This document shows, piece after piece, positions 27,542 through 36,943 of a stretch of DNA of 64,000 nt. This stretch comes from Nocardioides sp. Root1257. GTDB taxonomy: Bacteria > Actinomycetota > Actinomycetes > Propionibacteriales > Nocardioidaceae. A program made the translations under genes and the position numbers. Within the stretch, counting starts at the first letter, position 1. Every line of letters starts with the position of its first letter. The stretch covers positions 126,748 through 190,747 of the forward strand of contig NZ_LMDV01000015.1 of assembly GCF_001425175.1 (NCBI RefSeq), read 5' to 3'. Below the pieces are notes generated by a model. That model did not search any database. It worked only from the letters and a program-made list of their open reading frames with translations, and was not told the DNA's origin.

Positions 27542-28291
27542 ATGTCGCTAGCCGACCAGGTCATTGTCGTTACTGGCGCCGGGTCTGGGCTCGGGGCAGA
27601 GATCTCACGTGATCTCCACACTCAGGGAGCGACAGTGGCCGCAATGGATGTCGACGTAGCGAGCGCCCGGGCCACGGTCAACGCAATGGAGAGCGGCTGT
27701 GACGCGGTGGCGATCCGTGTCGACATCGCGGAGCGTGGCTCTGTGGAAACAGCTGTCGCCGAAGTCGTTCGCCAGTTCGGCCGGATCGACGCGCTTGTGA
27801 ACAATGCCGGGATTCACGATGGACGGACCCGGGCCACCGAGACCTCCGATGACCTCTGGAATAGGGTCATCGGGGTCAACCTAACTGGCACCTTCTTGAT
27901 GTCGCGCGCTGTCATTCCCATCATGGTCGATCTCGGAAGGGGTGCGATCGTCAACATGGCCTCCGTAGCGTCTTCGGTCGCCAACGGTGGGGGAGTCGCC
28001 TACACGGCGTCCAAGCACGGCATCCTCGGGCTCACACGACAGTTGGCGTTCGAGTACGGTCCTGCCGGGATCCGTGTCAACGCAGTAGCTCCGGGCGCGA
28101 TCTGGACCCCGCAGGCGGCCCAGCACGTTGTGCCGGGGTCTCCAGAGGACTTGATGGTGCGCGAGGTTGCGGCAAAGCGCTATGGCCGACCAAGCGAGAT
28201 CGCCTCAGTGGTCGCGTTCCTCCTCGGTGAGGGGGCTAGCTTCATGCATGGCTCCTCGATCACCGTCGACGGTGGATACACGATGATCTAG
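27542..28291 (+). CDS. Short-chain dehydrogenase/reductase
   Basis: This is a 249-residue classical SDR (TGAGSGLG, MDVDVA, NNAG, YTASK). It starts three bases after the alcohol dehydrogenase stop. It is the last gene of the operon and converges with the amidohydrolase gene ten bases downstream. Confidence 0.88.
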   Translation: MSLADQVIVVTGAGSGLGAEISRDLHTQGATVAAMDVDVASARATVNAMESGCDAVAIRVDIAERGSVETAVAEVVRQFGRIDALVNNAGIHDGRTRATETSDDLWNRVIGVNLTGTFLMSRAVIPIMVDLGRGAIVNMASVASSVANGGGVAYTASKHGILGLTRQLAFEYGPAGIRVNAVAPGAIWTPQAAQHVVPGSPEDLMVREVAAKRYGRPSEIASVVAFLLGEGASFMHGSSITVDGGYTMI

Positions 28292-28300
28292 ACCCCGGCG

Positions 28301-29248
28301 CTAGTGGGACGTCTCGAACCGGATGTTCGCTACGTCCTGCACGACCGTGTTCCCTGGCGATACTCGGTAGACCCTGGCGGGGTTGTCGAGGAACATCGTG
28401 CGGCGCTCGGCCAAGGAGAGGCCGGAGACAAAGTGTCGATAGAGCCCCATGATCACGTCGTAGCTGCTGAACATCCGATCGATCGGCCAGTTGGAACCGA
28501 TCAGGACCCGGTCAGCGCCAAACGTGTCGACACAATGTTCTACCCAAGGCCTCAGAGACTCGACCGTGAACCTGTGGTCTGCCGTGGCGGCGCCGGAGAC
28601 CTTCACCGAGACATTTTCGGCCCGCGCCAAGAGCGACATGTTGGCGGCCCAGCCGGCGAACGTCTCGTTGTCGCGGTTGAGCGGACACCCGAGGTGTTCA
28701 AGGACGATCTTGAGTCCAGGGTTGTCCTCAGCGAAGCGGAGCGCTCGGGGGAGGTCTTCCCACGCACAGAATAGATCCAGCACCAGATCGCGTTCGGCGA
28801 GCAGCCGCGCAGACTCGATCAACGCATCAGGAAAGCTTGCCGCTTGCATAGCCCCGTGCAAGGCGAAGTCACGAACCCCCACGAAATAGGGAGATTCGCA
28901 GTGCGCGTCCAACTGCTTGGGTGCCTCAGAGGTCGTGAGATCCACGTGCCCCACGATGGTGAACGGGACCTGTGAGCGGGACTGGTGACGCATCTGCGTG
29001 AGCCAGCGCGTCTCCTCGGCAGGATCAGGCCCCGTCGTGGCTTGGATGTGCACGAAGGCGCCGACGTTAGCAAAACGCGCCTCTCCCCACATCGCGTCGA
29101 TGTCGAAGCGAGCCGACCGGATCGGGTCCAGGTTGCCCAAGATGTCGTCTTCCGCGTCCGACGCGGCCCAGTCGTACCGTGACGTGGTGTCAGGCTTCCT
29201 GAGGTCCCAGAAATGGACGTGTGTGTCGACCATCAGTTCGTTGTCCAT
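28301..29248 (-). CDS. Amidohydrolase-2 family metal-dependent hydrolase
   Basis: This is a 315-residue TIM-barrel protein of the Amidohydro_2 family, which includes 2-pyrone-4,6-dicarboxylate lactonase, fuconolactonase-like hydrolases and ACMSD-type decarboxylases. The N-terminal metal motif is DTHVHFWDL. Later conserved parts are EHLGCPL and the Asp-replaced GSNWPIDRM segment near the C-terminus. M at 29248 is chosen because the family begins just before DTHVH; the open frame is longer. It follows the serine hydrolase gene on the same strand by 40 bases. Lactone opening is the most likely activity by family. Confidence 0.82.
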   Translation of the reverse strand: MDNELMVDTHVHFWDLRKPDTTSRYDWAASDAEDDILGNLDPIRSARFDIDAMWGEARFANVGAFVHIQATTGPDPAEETRWLTQMRHQSRSQVPFTIVGHVDLTTSEAPKQLDAHCESPYFVGVRDFALHGAMQAASFPDALIESARLLAERDLVLDLFCAWEDLPRALRFAEDNPGLKIVLEHLGCPLNRDNETFAGWAANMSLLARAENVSVKVSGAATADHRFTVESLRPWVEHCVDTFGADRVLIGSNWPIDRMFSSYDVIMGLYRHFVSGLSLAERRTMFLDNPARVYRVSPGNTVVQDVANIRFETSH

Positions 29249-29288
29249 GGTGCCTGTCCGTGACGTAGAAGATTGCCGTCGGCGAGAG

Positions 29289-30434
29289 TCAAACGAGCTC
29301 GGCATAAACGGCTTGCTCGAAAGATCGGAAGACATCGATCGTGCGGGAGTCGCAGAACGGCATCACCTGTGTCATCAGGACGCCGCCGATGCGTGTTAGC
29401 GGATCGACCCAGTAGTGAGTGTTCAAGAAACCTGCCCATGCGAGCGAGCCAGCGCGGCGCATGTCCTCGAGGTCGACTTCGTTTCGCAGGAACGCCGTTG
29501 TCCACGTCGCGGGCGACCCGGGTGCCAGCTCCACGTTCTCGGACCAGGGCAGGCTCGAGGTCAAAATTGCCGGCACACGCAGGTCGCCGATCTGGTTCTG
29601 CGTCATCGTCTCAACCGCGCTGGTGGACAAGATCCGCTGACCGTCCACCTGCCCGTCGTTGAGAACGAGTCGGAGGAATCGGGCGTAGTCGGGTGCCGTT
29701 CCGTAAAGCGCACCCCCAACGCTGTAGGTCTCGGGACGAAGCGGCGGCGCGAATTCGACCGTGCTCAGCGACCCGTCCGCGGAACGTGCCGTCACTGGGG
29801 CAATGCGGCCCGCGAGACCGTCAGGTTCAAACACCGTATCGACCATGCCGAGCGGATCCAGGATTTCTGCTCGACAGAAGGCGTCGAGGCTGAGGCCCGA
29901 CACTCGCTCGATCAACACGCCAACCCAGTCTGGACCTAGGCCGTACATGAACTGCTCGCCAGGGTCGAACATCAGGGGATACTTGAAGGATTCGATGGTG
30001 CTCCCGAACGTCGGGCAGTTCGAGATGTACTCGTACGCCTTCTGCTTGACGTGGTAGGTCGCATACGTCAAACCGGACGTGTGAGTCAGCAAGTGGCGAA
30101 GCCGAACCGGCGTTCGTGGCGGGCGCATCACTAAGCCGCTTGCGGAGAAATCCTCAAGAACTTGGATCTCCTTGAACTCTGGGACGACCTCCTCTACGAC
30201 CGTATCCAGGCTGAGCTGACCACGGTCGACGAGCACCAGTGCCGCAGCTGCACCGACCGCCTTCGTCATCGACAACATGACGTAGACCGAGTCGACTTGG
30301 GCATCCCTGTTCTCGTCGAACGCGCCCGTTGCGTGCTGCCAGATGTCGCGTTCGGCGTTTGTCACCACCGCAGATGCAAACGGAATGTCGCCCCGCTCCA
30401 CGCCCGAGTCCAGCACGTCCGCCAGTCGACCCAC
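29289..30434 (-). CDS. Beta-lactamase-fold serine hydrolase (esterase-like), cytoplasmic
   Basis: This 381-residue protein has nucleophile motif SMTK (YVMLSMTKAVG), tyrosine region FMYGLGPDWVG and a C-terminal RAGSLAWAGFLNTHYW. It is clearly paralogous to the products at 10.8-12.0 and 33.1-34.3 kb. No export signal. Its start lies only 14 bases from operator copy 2, which it shares with the divergent aldo/keto reductase gene. Together with the amidohydrolase downstream it looks like an ester/lactone hydrolysis pair. Confidence 0.82.
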   Translation of the reverse strand: MGRLADVLDSGVERGDIPFASAVVTNAERDIWQHATGAFDENRDAQVDSVYVMLSMTKAVGAAAALVLVDRGQLSLDTVVEEVVPEFKEIQVLEDFSASGLVMRPPRTPVRLRHLLTHTSGLTYATYHVKQKAYEYISNCPTFGSTIESFKYPLMFDPGEQFMYGLGPDWVGVLIERVSGLSLDAFCRAEILDPLGMVDTVFEPDGLAGRIAPVTARSADGSLSTVEFAPPLRPETYSVGGALYGTAPDYARFLRLVLNDGQVDGQRILSTSAVETMTQNQIGDLRVPAILTSSLPWSENVELAPGSPATWTTAFLRNEVDLEDMRRAGSLAWAGFLNTHYWVDPLTRIGGVLMTQVMPFCDSRTIDVFRSFEQAVYAELV

Positions 30435-30447
30435 TTCAGCTCCTTCG

Positions 30448-30479
30448 TGGACGCAAGTCCATATTTGGTGTTGAATCTA
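30448..30479. promoter_or_regulatory. Tandem palindromic operator unit, copy 2 (divergent)
   Basis: TGGACGCAAGTCCA at 30448 (13/14) and TGGTGTTGAATCTA at 30466 (11/14), 18 bases apart. It lies between divergent genes: 14 bases from the hydrolase start and 75 from the aldo/keto reductase start. Confidence 0.7.
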
Positions 30480-30554
30480 GGCCGTCATTGCTCGTGTGGT
30501 CAACACCACGTCCGCCGCGAGCCGCCATGAATTTCTGCGCTTGAGAGTGAGCAA

Positions 30555-31526
30555 ATGAAGACGACGACACTCGGAATCGACGGCCCGGAGGTGGGTGTGA
30601 TCGGCCTGGGGTGCATGGGCATGTCCTACGCCTACGACACGGCAGCTCCCTCTGACGACGAGCAATCGATTGGCGTCATCCGACGAGCCTTGGACCTGGG
30701 CATGACGCTCATCGATACCGCCGACGTCTACGGGCCCTTTGTGAATGAGGAGTTGGTTGGCCGAGCCCTAGCTGGCAACTGGCGGGATCGGGCGATCGTT
30801 GCGACGAAGGTCGGCTTCGTCGTGGAGCCGGGCGACTCAAAGTTCGCAGTACCTCCCAGGTTCAACGGACGCCCCGACCATATTCGGCAGTCTCTCGACG
30901 GGAGCCTGCGACGCCTTGGCACCGATCGAATCGACCTGTACCAGCTCCATCGCATCGACCCTGACGTGCCGGTCGAGGAATCGTGGGGGGCCATGGCCGA
31001 GGCTGTCTCTGCCGGGAAGGTCCGGCACCTTGGGCTCTCTCATGTGACGGTCGAGGAGATCGAGCGTGCTCGGTCCGTCCACCCTGTTGCGTCGGTGCAG
31101 TCTGAGTGCTCCCTCTGGACCCGTGAGGTGCTGGCGGACGTGCAGCCCCATTGCGAGCAGCACGGGATTGCCCTCCTTCCCTACTCACCTTTGGGGAGGG
31201 GGTTCCTGGCGGGTCGGTTCGCCTCCGTTGCCGACATTCCGGCCGACGACGTGCGCCGCGGGCTGCCTCGCTTCCAAGCGGAGGCCCTTGAGGCCAATCT
31301 CGCGATTGTCCAACGAGTCCGCGCGATTGCCGAGCGGCTGGGAGCGTCGCCGGCCCAAGTCGCGCTGGCGTGGCTCGTGAACAAGGGGCGGTTCGTTGTG
31401 CCCATTCCCGGGACCAAGACGCCGAAGTACCTGGAGGACAACGCCGGCGGCGGCGCCGTGGAGTTGTCCGCGGACGATATTGCCGAGCTGGATGACCTTC
31501 CAGCGCCGCGCGGTGCGCGGGTGTAG
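30555..31526 (+). CDS. Aldo/keto reductase
   Basis: This is a 323-residue AKR of the AKR13-like type: GLGCMGMSYAYD, Asp/Tyr in LIDTADVYGPF, Lys in VATKVGF, His in YQLHRID, and PIPGTKTPKYLEDN near the end. It differs clearly from the AKR at 25.5 kb, so it is not a recent duplicate. It is a single-gene unit under the divergent operator. Confidence 0.9.
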   Translation: MKTTTLGIDGPEVGVIGLGCMGMSYAYDTAAPSDDEQSIGVIRRALDLGMTLIDTADVYGPFVNEELVGRALAGNWRDRAIVATKVGFVVEPGDSKFAVPPRFNGRPDHIRQSLDGSLRRLGTDRIDLYQLHRIDPDVPVEESWGAMAEAVSAGKVRHLGLSHVTVEEIERARSVHPVASVQSECSLWTREVLADVQPHCEQHGIALLPYSPLGRGFLAGRFASVADIPADDVRRGLPRFQAEALEANLAIVQRVRAIAERLGASPAQVALAWLVNKGRFVVPIPGTKTPKYLEDNAGGGAVELSADDIAELDDLPAPRGARV

Positions 31527-31625
31527 GTGTCCGCGGGCAGTCTGAATCGACGCGCCTGTGCCGGAGCGCGATATCGGATTTGGACGCGGATCCAAGAATC
31601 CCTTGACTGTGATCGGCGTCTCTTC

Positions 31626-31657
31626 TAGATTCCAGTCCACAATAGGACTCGGGTCCA
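31626..31657. promoter_or_regulatory. Tandem palindromic operator unit, copy 3
   Basis: TAGATTCCAGTCCA at 31626 matches the consensus perfectly. AGGACTCGGGTCCA at 31644 matches 12 of 14. Starts are 18 apart. It lies 76 bases before the chosen start of the binding-protein gene. Confidence 0.75.
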
Positions 31658-31732
31658 CTAACGACCATGTCTGGTAGGGGCGCGACGGAACGTTTGCCGT
31701 CGGACTTCCTGACGCAATTAGGAGCGTGTGCG

Positions 31733-32956
31733 GTGAGTCGAATCAACGGACGTAGGGGTGCTATCAGCCTCATGGGCTTGGGACTGGCATTGACGCTTGG
31801 TCTCTCGGCGTGTGGAGGCAGCGACAGCTCGGGTGCCGCGGCGCCAGACGGCACGCAGTCGGCGGCTCTGCCTGCGGATGTACCCACGTTGGAGACGCTC
31901 TGGACCAAGGGGACTATCGGCGAGCCGCCGACGTCAGGGCCGGCGCCAGAGGCGGGGAAGTCGATCTATTGGATCTCGTGTGGACAGCAAGCGCCCGACT
32001 GTGCCGCGAAGTCTGAAGCCGGCAAAGCCGCCGTCGAGGCAATTGGTTGGAAGTTCAACCTGATCGACGGAAACCTGGGGACCGCCGGCGCCTACGCCGA
32101 CGGCATTCGCCAGGCGATTGCTGCCAAGGCGGACGCGATCGTCCTCGATGCCTTCCCCTGCTCGTCGGTCCAGCAACCTCTCGAGGAGGCGAAGGCGGCG
32201 GGCATCAAGGTCGTCGGCATGGAGAACCTCGACTGCGTAGACGCCGACCCGTCTGCGCCCAAGCTCCTGACGGTCGACATGCCGTACAACGAGACGGACA
32301 CGACGCAGCCGGAGTACTGGGCTGCGTTTGGCCGATTCGCCGCGGACTACATCATCGGTGCCTCCGAGGGCAAGGCGAAGATCATCTTCAATGCGGGCGA
32401 GGGTGACCCGCAGAAGGAGTTCCTCAACAACGGCTTCACGGAGGAGCTGAAGAAGTGCTCCGGCTGCGAGATCGTTGACACCGTCAAGTTCACCAACAGT
32501 GACAGCGTCCCCAACGGGCCGTGGGTCAACGCACTGCGCGCTTCGCTGCTCCGACACCCGGAGGCGACCGCGGTCATGATTCCGTTCGAGTTCTTCGCGG
32601 TCACAGTCGGGGGCGCGCAGGCCATCACTGACGCGGGCCGAAAGATCTGTTCGGGAACCCCTCCGTTCTCCAGTGATTGCGTCATCGGTTTTGGCGGCGT
32701 GGGATCTTCAGACGGCTTCGACTTCATCCGCGACGGCAAGTGGACGGCATCCACATCAGTTCGACCCAACGCCTGGGTTGCCTGGGCTGCCGTCGACTCG
32801 CTCAATCGCGCGTTCGAAGGTGAGCCTGCAGTCCCGCAGGGTGTCGGCATGATCACCATCGACAAGGATCACAACCTGCCGGCCGAGCCCGGCAGCAACT
32901 GGGAGCCCGACGTTGACTACGTGTCCGCGTACAAGTCTGCGTGGGGCGTCAGCTGA
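31733..32956 (+). CDS. Cysteine-rich Rbs-type ABC substrate-binding lipoprotein
   Basis: This is a 407-residue lipoprotein (lipobox LSAC, Cys27) of the type 1 periplasmic-binding fold, with AAKADAIVLDAFPC, AAGIKVVGMENLDC and DGFDFIRDG segments. GTG 31733 has AGGAG 8 bases upstream and is preferred to ATG 31667. The mature protein has eight cysteines (SCGQQAPDC, FPC, LDC, KCSGC, ICSGTPPFSSDC), all shared with the paralogue at 42709-43926. This suggests up to four disulfides outside the membrane. A strong terminator follows directly. Ligand unknown. Confidence 0.83.
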   Translation: MSRINGRRGAISLMGLGLALTLGLSACGGSDSSGAAAPDGTQSAALPADVPTLETLWTKGTIGEPPTSGPAPEAGKSIYWISCGQQAPDCAAKSEAGKAAVEAIGWKFNLIDGNLGTAGAYADGIRQAIAAKADAIVLDAFPCSSVQQPLEEAKAAGIKVVGMENLDCVDADPSAPKLLTVDMPYNETDTTQPEYWAAFGRFAADYIIGASEGKAKIIFNAGEGDPQKEFLNNGFTEELKKCSGCEIVDTVKFTNSDSVPNGPWVNALRASLLRHPEATAVMIPFEFFAVTVGGAQAITDAGRKICSGTPPFSSDCVIGFGGVGSSDGFDFIRDGKWTASTSVRPNAWVAWAAVDSLNRAFEGEPAVPQGVGMITIDKDHNLPAEPGSNWEPDVDYVSAYKSAWGVS

Positions 32957-32982
32957 TCTGACGCGGTGCCACAGGCCTGGAC

Positions 32983-33027
32983 CGGATGGCGGTCGCCCGA
33001 CTAGGGCGATCGCCGTCCGCGTCTTTT
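32983..33027 (+). terminator. Rho-independent terminator after binding-protein gene
   Basis: A 16-base-pair stem (32983-32998 with 33004-33019, two G-U pairs, loop GACTA) is followed by a short T-rich run (TCTTTT). It lies 27 bases after the binding-protein stop and would limit read-through into the hydrolase gene, giving more binding protein than downstream product. Confidence 0.75.
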
Positions 33028-33079
33028 GCCCACAGTGACATTGTCCGTGAACTCATCTGATGAGGAGGCGTGGGTTCTG

Positions 33080-34315
33080 GTGCCACCAATTCGTGCTTCA
33101 CGGTTCCGTGATACGGGAAGGCTCGACGCGCTGCTCCCGAATGCTGTGGCCCGCGGTGCGCTCCCCTTCGGTGTGGCAATGGTCGCCAGCGCCGGCCAGG
33201 TGGAGTGGCATGACGCCGTCGGAGAAGCCTCCGACGGTAGCCCCGCCACACTCGACACACTCTTCTGCCTGCGCTCCATGACAAAGGCGGTCGGAAGCCT
33301 CGCGGCCATGATCCTTGTGGATCGTGGACAACTCGATCTGTCGTCCGCGGTCGTCGACCTGGTGCCCGAGTTCGCCGACGTTCGGGTGCTAGACAGCATG
33401 ACGCCCCAGGGACCGCGCATGCGAGAGCCGCGTGCCCCGGTCACTGTTAGACATCTCCTCACTCACACTGCGGGGTTCGCCTACAGTGCCTTTGAGGCGA
33501 AGCTGTTGGAGTACGAGGTCGCGACGCAGATGGCGACCGTCGAGGACGGGACCGTCGAGTCGCTTAAGTATCCACTAATGTTCGATCCCGGCGAACGCTT
33601 CTGCTACGGCATCAGTACGGACTGGTTGGGGCTGGTCGTCGAGCGTGTCGGTGGATCGAAACTGGACGACTTCTGTCGGGATGAAATCTTCGAACCAGCG
33701 GGCATGCGCAGCACCGTATTCGAGCTCGACGGCCAAGAGAAGGCCGACCTTGCCGATCTGCGGGTCAGGGCAGCCGACGGCTCGTTCGAGTTGCTCGATT
33801 GGAAGCCACCACCACATCCGGAGATCTACGGCATGGGTGGCTGCTTGTATGCGACCGCGCCGGACTACATCCGCTTCCTTCAAATGTTCCTGCGGGATGG
33901 GCGCGCCGCAAGTGGTCAAAGGATCCTCTCAACGAACACCTTCCGATTGATGACCGAGAACCAGATCGGTGCGCTCCGTGTTGGGGCTTTCGCGGCAACG
34001 GGGCCGCTCTCGGCGCCAGTGGACTTCGCGTCAGGCATCGCGAAGACGTGGACCACCGCTTTCATGAGGACCGAGGAGGACCTGCCGGGCCGACGTGCGT
34101 CAGGCTCGCTGTCCTGGTCGGGATTCTGCAACACGCACTTCTGGGTTGACCGGGCATCTGACGTGGCGGCGGTCTTCATGACGCAGACGTTGCCGTGGTG
34201 CGAGCCGGAGTTCATGAAGTCTTTCGATGAGTTCGAGTGCGCCGTTTACAGCGCGATACTTCCGGCAAGGCGTTCTCGGCGCCTGGGCTCGGCAAGCGCG
34301 GCTCAGCAACACTGA
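33080..34315 (+). CDS. Beta-lactamase-fold serine hydrolase (esterase-like), cytoplasmic
   Basis: This is a protein of about 411 residues, a paralogue of the products at 10.8 and 29.3 kb. It has nucleophile motif SMTK (CLRSMTKAVG), FCYGISTDWLG and SGSLSWSGFCNTHFW. The start is uncertain: GAGGAGG at 33062-33068 favours GTG 33080 (or CTG 33077), which also matches the N-termini of its paralogues; the frame is open from 33026. No signal peptide. It lies between the binding protein and the permease of the second importer. Three such paralogues beside importer genes suggest a shared step on freshly imported substrate. Confidence 0.8.
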   Translation: MPPIRASRFRDTGRLDALLPNAVARGALPFGVAMVASAGQVEWHDAVGEASDGSPATLDTLFCLRSMTKAVGSLAAMILVDRGQLDLSSAVVDLVPEFADVRVLDSMTPQGPRMREPRAPVTVRHLLTHTAGFAYSAFEAKLLEYEVATQMATVEDGTVESLKYPLMFDPGERFCYGISTDWLGLVVERVGGSKLDDFCRDEIFEPAGMRSTVFELDGQEKADLADLRVRAADGSFELLDWKPPPHPEIYGMGGCLYATAPDYIRFLQMFLRDGRAASGQRILSTNTFRLMTENQIGALRVGAFAATGPLSAPVDFASGIAKTWTTAFMRTEEDLPGRRASGSLSWSGFCNTHFWVDRASDVAAVFMTQTLPWCEPEFMKSFDEFECAVYSAILPARRSRRLGSASAAQQH

Positions 34316-34350
34316 TGAGTCTGCAACTTGGGCCCCAAGACGCCCAAGCT

Positions 34351-34382
34351 TGGACTCTTGTCTAACTTTGGTCTGAGATCTA
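34351..34382. promoter_or_regulatory. Tandem palindromic operator unit, copy 4
   Basis: TGGACTCTTGTCTA at 34351 (13/14) and TGGTCTGAGATCTA at 34369 (11/14), 18 apart, 117 bases upstream of the permease gene. Confidence 0.7.
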
Positions 34383-34498
34383 TTGTAATGTGTGTCGCGT
34401 CACGCCGCACGTCGTTGGCGGGCTGATCATTTGAGAAACCTCCGGAGCCGGAGTCCTCCCTTGGGTCAACGGCTGCAACACAAGATAAGGAAACCCCG

Positions 34499-35563
34499 AT
34501 GGCAAAGACGGCAGAGGTCGGCAACGGCCCGACCGGCGAAGTGGTGGCGGTCTCGAACTCGCCAGTGCAGCCCAAGGTCTCGTGGGTCGGGCGACTGGAG
34601 ATGGTAGGCGAACGTGCTGGTTTGCCGATCATTCTCGTGGTGGTCGTGGTCTTCTTCAGCCTTTACCCATCCACGTCGGCGACGTTCCCGACGTCGGCCA
34701 ACATCCAGAACATCCTGGCCAACCAATCAGTCACGGGACTGATCGCCCTGGGAATGGTCATCCCGCTCGTGGCTGGGTTCTTCGACCTGTCCGTTGCCGC
34801 TTCTGCCGGCATGTCGAGCGTCACGGTCGCCTCGCTCGTCTCAATCCATCAACAGCCGATCTGGCTCGCGATCATCGCGGGGATTCTCGTGGCTGTCGCC
34901 GCGGGGGTCGTGAACGGTGTGCTCGTCGGAGTGCTGCAGCTCAATCCGTTCATCACGACGTTCGGCACCTACATCGTCATCAGCGGCCTTCTGCAGTGGT
35001 ACACGCAAGGTCAGACGATCCTCAACGGAGTTCCGCCGTCGATGGCGCTATGGGCCTCCGGTAAGTGGCTCGGTGCGCCCCGCGTCTTCTGGGTGTTGAT
35101 GCTTACCGCTGTGGCCGTCTGGTATCTCCTGCGTCACACGCCCTTCGGTAGGTACCTGGCCGCGATCGGATCGAACGAGAATGCAGCTCGCCTCGCGGGT
35201 ATTCGTGTCGACAGGTCGGTCTTCATCGCCTTCATGCTGTCGGGCCTGCTCGCGGGTATGGCTGGCGCTCTTCTGACCACCAGGATGGGTACAGCGGACT
35301 CAGGCACGGCTCTCTCCTACCTCTTTCCAGCGCTCGCGGCCGTGTTTCTTGGCCAGACGTCGATCAACCCCGGCCAGTACAACGTCTGGGGGACGATCTT
35401 CGGCGTCTATCTAGTGGCTGCAGCAGTAGCTGGCTTCACTCTGTTGGGAGCGGCTGCCTGGATCCAGCAGTTGTTCAACGGACTTGCCCTGCTGATCAGC
35501 CTGGTCGTGTCGACTTTCACCGCGCGTGCACGCGACCGGCGGGCTCGCTCGCAGGCCGTTTAG
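34499..35563 (+). CDS. ABC transporter permease, Rbs/branched-type
   Basis: This is a 354-residue membrane protein of the BPD_transp_2 family. It has about nine hydrophobic segments starting at LPIILVVVVVFFSLYP, the FDLSVAA motif, and the ATPase-contact loop IGSNENAARLAGIRVDRS. AAGGAAACCCC precedes ATG 34499. It should pair with the ATPase at 39329-40867 and with the two cysteine-rich binding proteins, since no other permease lies in this block. These parts are in separate transcription units, unlike the compact first importer. Confidence 0.87.
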   Translation: MAKTAEVGNGPTGEVVAVSNSPVQPKVSWVGRLEMVGERAGLPIILVVVVVFFSLYPSTSATFPTSANIQNILANQSVTGLIALGMVIPLVAGFFDLSVAASAGMSSVTVASLVSIHQQPIWLAIIAGILVAVAAGVVNGVLVGVLQLNPFITTFGTYIVISGLLQWYTQGQTILNGVPPSMALWASGKWLGAPRVFWVLMLTAVAVWYLLRHTPFGRYLAAIGSNENAARLAGIRVDRSVFIAFMLSGLLAGMAGALLTTRMGTADSGTALSYLFPALAAVFLGQTSINPGQYNVWGTIFGVYLVAAAVAGFTLLGAAAWIQQLFNGLALLISLVVSTFTARARDRRARSQAV

Positions 35564-35743
35564 CCCGTATTCGGGACCTGCTCGTCTAGCTCTTCCAGCT
35601 GGTTGCGGTGTGTCCCTGCGTCCACACAGCGAGGATCGAACGCGTGTGACGGTCGGCGGCCTTCCGGCGTACCTGTACGTAGGCGTCCCGCCATGTTGGC
35701 CTCGCGTCGACGTTTGGCTGTGTAACCACACGAAGGGAAATGA

Positions 35744-36535
35744 ATGCGCTTCGAGAACCGGGTCGCCCTAGTGACAGGCGGCGCCCGTGGAATCGGACTG
35801 GCCATCGCCGAGCGTCTTGCACAGGAAGGCGCCCGGGTTGTGATCGTCGATCGTGAAGAGACCGTGGGCGAGTTGGCCGCGCAAGACTTACGCTCCCGTG
35901 ATCATGACGTGGTCTTCGCGCCCGGTGACGTGAGCGACGTCGATTCTGTGGAACGTGTCGTCAACTATGCCCATGAGACGTATGGCGCCATCGACGTCCT
36001 AGTCAACTGCGCCGCGCTGATCAATCCCACGCCTATCAGGACGGCTACGCTCGCAGAGGTCCAAGCCGTGCTTTCGGTAAACGTGGGTGGCGTCTTTCTC
36101 ATGTCTCAGGCCGTCGCGAACTACCTCATCGACAGATCCCGAGGCGGCTCGATCGTCAACATCTCCTCGATTACAGCCGCTCAGGGCGCGCCAGCATTGC
36201 TGGCGTATTCAGCCTCTAAGGGCGCGGTGTCGGCGATGACGCGCTCGCTCGCGGTCGGTCTGGCCGACCATGGGATCCGGGTCAATGCGGTGGCTCCGGG
36301 CTCGATCGAGACGCAGAAGGCTCGCGAGATCTACGCCGACAATCCCGGTCAGGAGGCGCGCGTGCTATCTCGCACGCCGCTGCGTCGGCTAGGTCATCCA
36401 GACGAGGTGGCATCGGTCGTCGCCTTCCTGGCCAGCGACGAAGCCGCCTACGTCACTGGCCAGGTCATCTACCCGGACGGCGGACGACTCGCTTTGGGCT
36501 ACACGGTGGAACCGCGGCACGGCGCTGATGCGTGA
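35744..36535 (+). CDS. Short-chain dehydrogenase/reductase
   Basis: This is a 263-residue classical SDR: TGGARGIG, IVDREE (NAD-type acidic residue), NCAA in place of NNAG, catalytic Ser in NISSITAAQG and YSASK. It stands 180 bases after the permease gene, with GAAGGGAAATG before the start. No operator unit was found directly upstream, so it may be co-transcribed with the permease. Confidence 0.88.
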   Translation: MRFENRVALVTGGARGIGLAIAERLAQEGARVVIVDREETVGELAAQDLRSRDHDVVFAPGDVSDVDSVERVVNYAHETYGAIDVLVNCAALINPTPIRTATLAEVQAVLSVNVGGVFLMSQAVANYLIDRSRGGSIVNISSITAAQGAPALLAYSASKGAVSAMTRSLAVGLADHGIRVNAVAPGSIETQKAREIYADNPGQEARVLSRTPLRRLGHPDEVASVVAFLASDEAAYVTGQVIYPDGGRLALGYTVEPRHGADA

Positions 36536-36639
36536 GCAACTGCTTCAGTCGAAGGGGGTGACTGGGCAACACCGTCGGGCTCGCCGACTCAACCATCGTT
36601 CAAGCCATCACGACGTGCGGCTCAGGATGGCGATACTTC

Positions 36640-36943
36640 GCGGCTCGCGTACCTAAGTGATGCCCGCAGTCCCGGGCGGGTAGCCGACAGGCCCCGGGCC
36701 GAGCTCGCCGGACTGTCAGCACCGGATGCGAAGTCGGTGACGTTGCGCGAGACGCTGCGGGTCTGGCTGCAGAGCAGCGCTAGCCGTACCGCGACCGCTG
36801 AGCAACTCTACATCGCCGTGAACACGGTCTCCTACCGGGTCGCGAAAGCCGGTTACCTGCTCGGTCGCCCGGCCGGGGACCGTTCGGTCGAGACGTTGCT
36901 GGCACTCGAGCTCGCGCACTACTTCCCCGACTACCTCACCTGA
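36640..36943 (+). pseudogene. Remnant of a PucR/CdaR-family regulator (C-terminal HTH only)
   Basis: From about 36640 a frame without a start reads into TLRETLRVWLQSS, then TAEQLYIAVNTVSYRVAKAG and LLALELAHYF, ending at 36943. This is the C-terminal HTH_30 domain of PucR/CdaR-type regulators, normally the last ~60 residues of a 400-600-residue protein. GTG 36737 could start a 68-residue peptide, but the family sequence clearly extends upstream of it. The rest of the gene is missing, so this is a truncated relic. A GC-rich hairpin follows at 36968-36994. Confidence 0.6.
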
